The notes beneath the pieces were generated by a model, which ran no database searches, was not told the DNA's origin, and saw nothing but the letters and a program-made list of their open reading frames with translations. Shown here piece after piece: positions 54,904 through 64,000 of a DNA stretch of 64,000 bases. The position numbers and the translations under genes were made by a program. The stretch comes from Dryocosmus kuriphilus (taxonomy: Eukaryota; Arthropoda; Insecta; Hymenoptera; Cynipidae). The first letter of the stretch is position 1, and the number at the start of each line of letters is the position of its first letter. The stretch is taken from contig CM076192.1 in the NCBI GenBank assembly GCA_038277395.1, positions 55,599,119 through 55,663,118 of the forward strand, read 5' to 3'.

Positions 54904-56230
54904 CAGTGGCGGATCCAGAGAAGGATTGGGGGGGGGGGGGGGGAGGGACAAAATGAAAATTTACCAAAACACTTATATTACATATATATTCTTAATTCCA
55001 ATGTTTTTGCGTTTTGATAAAGGATTTACAAATCAAATCGACGTTTTCACATTTTAGAGAAACTTTCTATTACTTTTTCAGGTTTTACATCTATATCGTA
55101 GTTTATATGAAGAAGTACCAAACTATTCAGTATTTTCTCTAGCATAGTAGTTCGAGGCCAAGTCTTGATGCGTTGCAATGAAGAAAAAGACCGTTCAGCG
55201 GTTGCATTTGTTGCTGGTAAGGCGCAAAGTATCTGGAGCAATAAATGAATAGACGGATATACGTCTTTGTCACAATTTTTGAGAGTTTCGATTGAGGATG
55301 ACATCTCGGTTGTACAATTTTCTTGCAATTTGCATCTTTGTTCCCAGAGTGTCAATTCTCCGCTCAGTTTTAATTTTTGTTCTTCTTTGTTTTCTTCCAA
55401 GATCTTACCAAATCGTTCCACAATGATTTTAGTAAGATCAGTCATATCTTTTATTGTCAATTCAATGAGCAGCTTAGGTAAGAATAGACTTAAATTGAAA
55501 CTCTTGAGAACATCTTTAGAAAACCGAGTTTCAATATCTTTGCGGTAACCGTTTCAATAAGTGGAATATAAACAGAGAATTTGTAGTAATCTTCACAACT
55601 AGCTCTGCGATGGATGATTGTTTCGATGATTTTGGTGAACACAAGTTCTCAGTTTCTTGACTTCAACGTCCAATTTTGCAGCCATGTTTGAAGCATCCGA
55701 GAAAAGTTGCTCAAAGTGATCATCTACATTTTTTCGCCGCATGCTCAACGATGATATCAAAGATTTAACAATGTCAGATGCTTTTATAAGGTCCATTGTT
55801 TCTTTCTGAAGCATTATTACACTCAGTGGATGAGTGAGTGACAAAATATCAGTGAGGCAATAAAAACCAATGATGAATTCAAAACTGCTCAATGAGTGGG
55901 TCAGAGTTCTTTACTGCAGTTTCGCTATTTTTCCACTCACTTATTCTCGTAAGAGATGCGACGATTTCTGGAAGACTTACTGTAAATTAAAGCACCGCGT
56001 CATGCCTTTGCACCCATCTTGTCTCGCAAAGTGGAACAATTTTTCCTCCTAAGAATCATAGTAAACAAACACAAAGAAACAAAAACGGCATAGTAAAGAA
56101 ACAAATCGACGAAAAATATTCATTTTGGTATGCAAGAAAATTATTTCTGCAGTTTTCAAACATTTTTCTCAAAGGAAAATTTTGGGGGGGGGGGCATGTC
56201 CCCCTTGTCCCCCCGCTGGATCCGCCACTG
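54904..56230 (-). mobile_element. hAT element (ZMYM/P52-type), internally deleted
   Basis: Perfect 15-bp TIRs CAGTGGCGGATCCAG at both ends, each followed by a G tract (54928-54943 and, inverted in sense, 56184-56194). Flanks ATATAAC and ATATAAA are near-identical, a probable decayed duplication. The minus strand carries C-terminal transposase fragments only. 1.33 kb is far below a full hAT. Confidence 0.85.
55047..55892 (-). pseudogene. hAT transposase C-terminal fragments
   Basis: 55892-55599 reads FYCLTDILSLTHPLSVIMLQ and later SMRRKNVDDHFEQLF, typical of the ZMYM/P52rIPK-like hAT helical region. After a break, 55460-55047 contains the dimerisation domain: LLLQILCALPATNATAERSF, SSLQRIKTWPRTTM, LNSLVLLHIN. 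The Glu of ATAERSFS is the expected catalytic Glu. The N-terminal fingers and first Asp residues are missing. Confidence 0.87.
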
Positions 56231-57571
56231 ATATAAAACACAAATGAACAAATCCAGTTAAAATTTAAAGCAAACCGGTACCATAGAATAGACTCATAGA
56301 GTAAGCAAAGGTAAAAGAATGTATTGTATTTTTATAAAATCCATACAATTTGTGCAAAAGTAAAAAAGAAATTTTCTACTTGTACAAAATCCTTAAAAAT
56401 TTAAAGTATTGATGAAGATATCGTATATATTTTTTAAATATCACTAGAAATAGATAGTACACCACATCTAGTTTTGATTTTATCATGCTATAATCGTGAG
56501 GAAATTCACATCGTTTCGTATTTTACAGAGATGAACCGAGTTTCATCAAGGGCCGTTCCTATTAATCCCGAAATTTTGGTATGAATAGCCGAGTAATTGA
56601 ACGGTCTGGGCTATTTATACCGAAATTTCGATCACAATTGTGATCAAGGATGCAAGGATGCCTTCCTGTCCCCGCAAATCATTGGAAAGGGTTAGTGGTA
56701 TAACTTAAAGTATTTCTGCCACCATAGTCACTGGAGTGTCTTCCAGTCAGAAAGAAATTCTAGCCTATTTATCCCGCAATTTCGAGATGAATAGCCACTG
56801 CCTTCATTATAAATTAGATTAATTTCGACGTTAATCCAATTGAATGAATAATTGACGTAAATTCAATTGATCAGAACATTTAATAATAAACTGTTAATTT
56901 TATGAGAAATTTGTGAGGAAAAGCTTTTCTTCAACCAATCTTTCAGAAAAATATTTTTTTGTTCATAAAAAATACATTTGTTTAAAAAACAAGCGACCAA
57001 GTTCTCGAGAAATTATCTTGGATATTCATAATCAGAAGGCTTTAATTAAGTTACCTCCTACATCTCTCAAAAAGCATTAGTGGCGACTGGATTATAATGC
57101 TCTGCTCATTTGTTACTCAGAATTAAATGAATATCTAGTGTAATCATAGTCATTTTAAAGAATTATTTTTATTTATTTATTTTATCTAATATATTTAATA
57201 CGCTATGCTTTTAGATTTAACCCAGGATTGGTTCTCTGATACCGTGAAAAGTTTTGTAGGTAATCGGAACTAACCAACAACCATAGACGTCAATGGAAAT
57301 CATAAAATCGCGCCGTAGAAGTAAAATTTTGCTCTTCCCTCCTGCCTACTCATGATTATCATCTGTCAGACTCATGTACGTACGTATAATTTCTTAGCCT
57401 ATGCAGTGGATGCAGAGTGATGCAGAGCAGTGTAATGTAATTTCTATCGTGAGGCGCTGAATCCACGAAACAGCGCCATCATGCAGCTGTTTCGATAACT
57501 AAACTTCACCCCCGACGTCTCATTCCCCGCGTTTGTGCCTGAGCTAGGAGGTCATTGTCGTCACGGTCACC
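56231..57571. other. No gene; spacer with CGAAATTTCGG palindromes
   Basis: From 56559 to 56803 the motif GGCTATTTATACCGAAATTTCG and its inverse recur about four times in degenerate form; one pair forms a ~20-bp hairpin. There is otherwise no coding or element signal. Confidence 0.5.
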
Positions 57572-57580
57572 ACTATTCCT

Positions 57581-58216
57581 AGGGTACTAAATTAGGTGGG
57601 AATATGCAACCGACATTTTGTGTCTTAGAAGCATACGCGGGAAATGCTTGTGATATACGCATGTGATTATTTGTGCTAAATAAGAACTAAAAGTGGTACA
57701 AAATGCATGGTTTACAGTTCTACATTGAAAACATAGTACCAAAGATAGATTTTTTCTATATTATTTCTCTCTAAATGATCCATAAAGGTTTTAAAATGTG
57801 TAAAAACTCTTAGCGATAGAAGTTTGGAAATCAAATTTTAATTTGAGATTATGTTAGGAACGTATGGATTATTTATCATCAAAGTAACTTAATTTAATTA
57901 CCTGAAGTGCAGCTTTTACGAAATCGAGTTACTTGATTGCCCTAGAGCAGATTTCAAGAAAATTAAAAAGATATAAGTTTGAAGTGAAAAGTGAGGTTAG
58001 AAGCTCATTTTTCTGTTTATATATCTCACACGAAAGTTTATATTTGAGGTATAGTAATGAAGAAAACAATTTATATGAAATATGCATAATGTTTGTTTGC
58101 AAAGAATAGTTCAATTTATTAGTTTTGTTAAAATTATTTTTAATGCTTTACCCTTTTTTAAATGCGCGGGGACCCAAAATGGCGGCCTTGCATATTCCCA
58201 CCTAATTTAGTACCCT
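57581..58216. mobile_element. 636-bp element with 29-bp TIRs and 9-bp duplication
   Basis: Perfect TIRs AGGGTACTAAATTAGGTGGG... (57581-57609) and its inverse (58188-58216), flanked by exact ACTATTCCT duplications (57572-57580, 58217-58225). A 9-bp duplication suggests MULE mobilisation. There is no ORF of note. Confidence 0.92.
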
Positions 58217-59863
58217 ACTATTCCTAACATCCCACTAAGGCACAGCAAGGGAGGAACTGCTGGTTTTTGCCGTACGCGCCGTCTATATTTATCGCGGGTA
58301 ACTAAATCGGTCCCGTATCTACCTTCATAATATCTTTATCATGGGCGACTTGCTCTGGCAACCCCGGCAACCCTGCCGTTAGCATTAGGGTTGGGAAACC
58401 ACAATGAAAAGTCGACTTTCGATCGACTCTTTACCGCGTCGACTTTCAAAGTGACTTAATCGATGAAGAAAAGTCGACTTTTTTCGACTTTGTCGGTTCT
58501 TCGACAAATAGTCAAGTATGGGAATAAATAATTAAAATTAAAATCCTGTAAATTTAATATTCACGTTTAGAAATATTCTAATCTATGCCCTTAAATCGTC
58601 TTGAGATTACACAATCGAAATAAAAGTTATCTATTTGTTTTTTGAAAAAGTGAAATGAAAACTTCTTACCGCGGAAAGTCAGGTAAACGTGCTCTACGAG
58701 GGGATTTGTTATCATAGCGAGAAATCGTTAAGGTTATAATAAAGTTTTCTTACCTCCTGAGATAGACCACTGTTTTTTTGTTTTTCTTCTTCCCGTTCTT
58801 CTTTAAAGGAAAAATATTTCATTTTTTTGAAGCTTTCGGTTTGTTTTTTGAAATTATAATTTTGTGTGCGGCACTTAAATGATTCCTGAAAACCGAGGAG
58901 TTCTAAACAGGACGTGCTGTTTGAACCTTTAATTTTAGTTCCCGAAAGCAATTCTAAACAGGGTGTGCTGCGGAAAATCAATCGTAATGAAATTCACAGC
59001 GTGAGCCACGTGAGCAATCTCCCACCTCATCTCTGATACTTCCGTGAAGTTAGCACAGCAACTATGAAAAAAAAACTAGTTATGACCTTTTCAAATTTGG
59101 GGTGCTAACTTCACGTAGCACCCCACTTTTTAATATTTCTCAAAAATTCCTTTTGGTATCGTTTGGAGGTCGTTTGGTGGTGTTGTTGGTAGTCATCTCT
59201 GGACGTTTGGAGGTGAAAATTGAAAAAGATATGGGACTTTCAAAAAAAATTACAGCACCCCAACATTTCGCTTTTTAGAACTTCGTTCGCACCAATCGAT
59301 TCAAAATCGTTTGGAGGTGTTTGGTAGTCCAATTTTATTGTTAAACAATGAAAAATAACGAAGTTATCGTAATTTTAAAATTTCTCTAAAACATGACAAA
59401 TATCAGTGCGCATATGTTTCGCGCATATGGCCGGCAACCCGGTAAAATGGCGGCGATAACACGGAAAAAGTGTTGACGAGTGGAGAGTTAGGCCTACTGG
59501 TCGTTTTTGTCTGAGATTCACAGGAGCTGCAATTGACATTATACTTCAAGGGTTCACGATTTCTAGTTTTCAAGTGAATACATTTCAATTGGATACATTT
59601 GTATCCGAACATGGGCTGAACTTCCCACTCTCTGAGTCACTCTCTTCCGAACAGGGAAAGAGTATACTTCGAAAAAGTGCCGTAAATGGAAAAAGATTTT
59701 AATTGTTAAGATTTTTTAAAAAATTTTAAATTTTGTATTTTTTTTTTTAAATTTTTGGATTTGAAGCCAAAAAGTCCTGTTAGATTCAGATTACAACACA
59801 ATTGGCAACAAAAGCTTCAGGTAACTAAATCAGGTGAATATACGTAGTCAAGTTTCAACGAAT

Positions 59864-59902
59864 TTTTACATAAATCTAATACCTTCTCTGATGAGAATGT
59901 AA
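59864..59902 (-). repeat. 38-bp HINE 5'-end fragment
   Basis: On the minus strand it reads ACATTCTCATCAGAGAAGG followed by TATTAGATTTATG, the first ~36 bases of the HINE family, and nothing more. Confidence 0.85.
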
Positions 59903-60814
59903 AAATCTGTATTTATTATTTTTTAAATTAAAGCCCCGTCCTAAAGTAACGCAATGCATATACGTTTTTAAAATTTACTTGCTTTTCAATAAAGCGTTAT
60001 TCACAAAAGATTTTTTAAGAGAAATATTCGTTTGTTTACATTTTTTAAAGTGAAAAATTAAACAATTTCGATGTTTGAAAAAGTAAAAGTTTAGCTTACT
60101 TGTTAAGTGTTTCATTTTTCAAATTTAATAATCTTAAAACATTTTCCATCTCTGGAATTTTAAACTTTTTAAATTTTCCTATAATGTGTATAACTTTATT
60201 AATTACATATTTGAATTTCTAATAATCAGTATCTGATTTTACATTTTACAAATTCTTTTTGTATTTTTTTAATTATTTTTAAAGACAATAAATTTAAAAG
60301 TATACAATAAATTTCAAATTTAGTTCGTATAAATAAATAATAAAAAATTGGTTATTACATTTGAAAGTGTTTATCATAAAAATATTTACATGATGAGTAA
60401 ATTTACATTAAAAAAATCAAAATTGATACACAAAGTCCAAAATCACAACCTAATGTAACACTTTAATTTTCAATTGTTAGTATATTATAATGAATAATAA
60501 AAATTGTTTGCAAGTTAACAGGAATCATCGCTTATCGACCAGGTCATTATTATGCCCTCTTTAAGAGACTAACTAACCGCTGGGAGGTTTACGACGGATT
60601 AAAACAGAATGTGATGACCTGGAAAAAAAATGACCTACTAGTGCCACATGGCGCTATATACATAAAAGTTGACTATTAACGGACTTATTAATTACTAATT
60701 TATCGGCTAAGGGGTCACTTTGCAATTCTCGCTTTATTCATATTAATGCATAATTAGATCAAATGAAAACGGTACTATTAACTCCAATAAAAAGTTCCTG
60801 TACATTGTACTGAT

Positions 60815-61869
60815 CAGGATGGCTCAAAAGCACTTTTTTCTTTTTTTCGGTAACGCACTTCCCCATTTTGTGAGGTTCCTGAAATAAAAAGTGCTTTTTT
60901 TCGTTTTAAATTTTTAGTGCTGCCACAAGGGCCCCGAAAGATACGTGTGATTTTACATTGAAAAATGATGATTTTTAGAAAAATGAGGTACACATTTCTG
61001 GGTTTATAGTTTGCTTTTCGGGACATTATCAAAATTTTTTTTGGAGTCTTCAAGGAATAATTTCTAAAAATGTTCTCATTATAACTGATTGTTACTCGAT
61101 AATATGCACATTTTTTAACTCATTTTTCAACTAATTTTTTATTGTTTGAACAATTTTCATTTGTGTAAGTAATTTTTTTGTGACAGAATATCAGGAGGTC
61201 ATTTTTTGCGCTTACCTAGACAATAGGACATTGTTAGAAATACTCATTTATGTTTTAATGGTTTTTAATTGTTTAAACAATTTAAAACCGCTTGAAACAT
61301 AATTAAGTACTTTACAAAATGTCCTATTGTCTAGTTAAATGCAAAAAATGACCTCCTGATATGCTGTCACAAAAAATTACTTAAACAAATTTAAATTGTT
61401 TAAACAATTAAAAATTAGTTGAAGAATGATAAACAATGTGTGTCTTATCTAGTAACAACTAGTTTTAATGAGGAAATGGAAAAAACAAAGCTCTTCTGTG
61501 CCAATTTCGGGCAAAATTCTCCATTTCAGTTTTTTGGGGAATTTTTGGGTCTCTGCAGAAGAAGACAGGGGAGGGAGTAAAAATTTAAAGTTGTTTATCA
61601 GAAATTATTCCTTAAAGACTCTTCAAAAAATTTTGATAATATCCTGAAAGATAATTATAAACTCAAAAATATGTACCTCATTTTTCTAAAAAACATCATT
61701 TTCTCATGTAAAATTCCATGTATTTTTCGGTGTCCTTGCGGCAGCACTAAAAATTAAAAGAAAAAAGAAAGAAAAAAATGCACTCTTTATTTCGGAAACC
61801 TCACAAAATGGGGGATGCGTGTCCTTCTATCATTAAAAAAATTTTCCAATTCATTTTTAAGCCACCCTA
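60815..61869. mobile_element. 1.05-kb foldback, hAT-like ends
   Basis: An almost complete inverted repeat about a centre near 61285: CACAAAATG/CATTTTGTG, AATTTTTAGTGCTGCC, GAAATTATTCCTT and AATGACCTCCTGATAT pair across it. The ends read CAGGATGGCT and (inward) TAGGGTGGCT. Flanks GTACTGAT (60807-60814) and GTACTGAC (61870-61877) match 7 of 8. There is no real ORF. Confidence 0.82.
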
Positions 61870-62256
61870 GTACTGACACAATAAGAGCTGTCAAAGTAAT
61901 TCAGTTGTCGGATTTGATATATAAGTCATTTCTGGTTTTCCTCTAATTACTAAAAATGACGAAAAATTTGTTTTAACAATATTAATTCAAGATTGTACAC
62001 GAATGCATCACAATTCTACTAAGGTTAACCATGCAAAAACGATAATTTGTTGTATTGAACTATTATATAGGTACAATTAATGTATTTATTATGGTTGTGA
62101 TAGTATATAAGTATATGTTTTTTTCATCGCTGAATCCAAATCCGAAGTCAGATTAGGGGGTTTTACAAAGATTTCTAAAGAAAAAATTGAATGCTACGCA
62201 TAAAAATACATCGAAAGCTATAATTTAATTCTTTTTCAAGAAATGTTCACCTTTTT

Positions 62257-62532
62257 AGGGCTTTGAAAATTGTAGCAACGCATAAGAACCATGGCTACTG
62301 AAACTGCAAAGTCCTGATACCTTTAAGTAAAAGTTGTACATGTAATGCACATATTATATTATATATGTGTGTGTGTGTGTGTGTGTGTACTTTTTAAAAC
62401 TGTATAATAATAAAACATGCATATATATATATAAAACATATACACACATCTACAAATGTCAATTAAACGTATCAGTCCTTTGCAGTTTCCGTAGCTATGG
62501 GTCTTATGCGCTGCTACAGTTTTCAAGGCCCT
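62257..62532. repeat. Hairpin with 64-bp arms; (GT)n in loop
   Basis: Arms 62257-62320 and 62469-62532 are inverted (AGGGCTTTGAAAA/TTTTCAAGGCCCT, CTGCAAAGTCCTGATAC/GTATCAGTCCTTTGCAG). The loop contains (GT)n at 62366-62388 and ATATAT stretches. Confidence 0.85.
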
Positions 62533-63835
62533 TCAATGATTCGTAAATGTTAATGTAAGAAAAAAATAGTATGCTATAAAAACTTAAACATAAGTCGTTA
62601 TTTTCACTAAACCAAAGTTCGGTAAAATATGTGATATCGGTATAAACGTGTGATACTATTTTTATGAAATTTATATTATTATAATATTAAATTAAAAGAA
62701 AAAATTGTATTTCATAAAAATAAATAAAATTATATTTCCCAACTAATTTAAAAGAGATCTCTATTCATTAACACAATACGACGTTTTTCAGTGAAGAGAA
62801 GATTAATAATAAATAAATTTAACGAAATTTCCTTAAAAGTAGTATATGTACACTGTACATATAATAGACAAGTAAATTTGTATAAGAATACTGTAATAGT
62901 CTTTATCGTATGTCTGGCATTCTTTATTTTTTAAATTTGCGCGCCAATGAGGAGTGCGCAGTCGACTTGCCGAGGCGGCCATATGCGCACTGACAATTGT
63001 CATGTTTTAGAGAAATTTTAAAATTACGATAATTTCGTTGTTTTTCATTGTTTAACAATAAAATTGGACTACCAAACACCTCCAAACGATTTTGAATCGA
63101 TTGGTGCGAACGAAGTTCTAAAAAGCGAAATGTTGGGGTGCTGTAATTTTTTTTGAAAGTCCCATATCTTTTTCAATTTTCACCTCCAAACGTCCAGAGA
63201 TGACTACCAAACACCACCAAACGACCTCCAAATGATACGAAAAGGAATTTTTGAGAAATATTAAAAAGTGGGGTGCTACGTGAAGTTAGCACCCCAAATT
63301 TGAAAAGGCCATAACTTTTTGAGTTTTGACCTCCAAACATCCAAACTGGACTACCAAACACCTCCAAACGATTCCATATGATAAAACTAGTTTTTTTCAT
63401 AGTTGCTGTGCTAACTTCACGGAAGTATCTCTGATATTATAACAGAGTTCTGTCGTTTGGAATGTAGTACACTTAACCTTACTGCCATTGTTAATCTTTT
63501 TAAAATAGCACCACACAGCACTCGGTGGCATAATAACGAGGCAATTATTCTGCAAATTTTAATCGAGATGATCCTGAATTCTCGACTGGATATTGAAGAG
63601 CGTTGAATTTGCGTGTCGAATTGACGCATAACACACTCTGACAATATCTTTGCTCTGACTGTTTCTCATTTCGTGTTTAAAAACTTGAAAAGTCGGGTTG
63701 GTCTAGGTTAATTAGTCGAAAGAAAGTCGACTATGAAAAGTCGATTAGCAGTCGACTTCAGGAGTCGAAAGTCAACTTTACCAACGTTGCCAATTCTCTG
63801 ACGTTACCAACCCTAGTCCCTAGTCCCTAGTCAGA

Positions 63836-64000
63836 ATTCAGATGACCGTCATCTGCCGTCATCTGAGTTTAGAGAAGAAAATGCAAAATGGTGGTTAGGG
63901 TTATCAGCCGGTAATTCGTGGCCTTGCGTACAACAGCGGATTGTATCACTTTTTGTATAGTTAAAATATTAATGAATAAAGTATGGCTGCTCACCAATTG
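63836..64000. other. No gene; window end
   Basis: Short unique-looking sequence after the hAT shell, with a GATGACCGTCATC palindrome near 63841. No ORF. Confidence 0.5.

Larger units (their letters stand above)
59038..63426. mobile_element. 4.4-kb long-TIR element with 9-bp duplication
   Basis: Arms of ~400-440 bp (59038-59440 and 62985-63426) start ACTTCCGTGAAGTTAGCACA and share GGGGTGCTAACTTCACG, GGACGTTTGGAGGTGAAAA and CGATTCAAAATCGTTTGG. The right arm has ~105 extra bases. Exact ATCTCTGAT flanks both sides (59029-59037, 63427-63435). A 9-bp duplication plus long TIRs is typical of MULEs. The interior encodes no transposase; it holds a HINE fragment, a foldback and hairpins. Confidence 0.88.
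58386..63815. mobile_element. hAT-like shell with GTCGACTTT motifs, interrupted
   Basis: The left end reads TAGGGTTGGGAAACC and the right end, inward, TAGGGTTGGTAACG. Both are followed by clusters of GTCGACTTT/AAAGTCGAC (58409-58510 and 63690-63780). The body is split by the 4.4-kb element at 59038-63426; without it the shell is ~1.0 kb. Flanking 8-mers differ. Confidence 0.65.

Overview
The window looks like intergenic or heterochromatin-like DNA from an AT-rich arthropod genome, most likely an insect. The evidence is the mix of eukaryotic transposon families, spliceosomal-type introns inside transposase genes, microsatellites and two 500-base assembly gaps (9566-10065 and 40621-41120). I found no complete host gene. 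Almost all coding potential belongs to decayed mobile elements, so most gene entries are pseudogenes.

Layout. 1-2045: a Tc1/mariner-superfamily element with ~100 bp terminal inverted repeats (TIRs) and a 41-bp subterminal tandem array. 3109-5248: a Helentron-like (HINE) non-autonomous element carrying a second full copy of its own family inside it. 5249-9545: a broken Jockey-type LINE. 10066-11846: a MULE (Mutator-like) transposase relic with a 61-bp intron and a SWIM finger. 12281-14414: two 5'-truncated Penelope-like elements (PLEs), head to head. 14885-15139: a hAT-like terminus built from AACCGG motifs. 15941-16017: a hammerhead ribozyme-like motif. 17655-25334: a near-complete 7.7-kb P-element-like transposon (31-32 bp TIRs, 8-bp target duplication, THAP exon plus DDE transposase) with another HINE copy in its intron.

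25965-26731 is an LTR related to the 5' LTR of a minus-strand Ty3/gypsy element at 33353-40203. That element has the order gag-PR-RT-RNaseH-macro-like-IN; the macro-like domain is the unusual part. Two copies of one strongly purine-biased LINE family lie at 27905-33050 (minus) and 42516-46825 (plus). A BED-finger hAT element lies at 41121-42515 and carries a 376-bp MITE in its intron.

46826-64000 is a field of DNA transposons, mostly hAT-like. It includes a 106-bp mini-element with a target duplication, a 1.6-kb element with ~300-bp TIRs, a ZMYM-type hAT relic (54904-56230), a 636-bp element with a 9-bp duplication (57581-58216), and a three-level nest: a hAT-like shell (58386-63815) holding a 4.4-kb long-TIR element with a 9-bp duplication (59038-63426), which holds a 1.05-kb foldback (60815-61869).

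The best leads for something new are the isolated hammerhead ribozyme with complementary loops, the macro-like domain between RNase H and integrase, the group of hAT-like ends that share an outer TIR but carry different internal motif arrays, and the recurring G/C homopolymer tracts inside elements.
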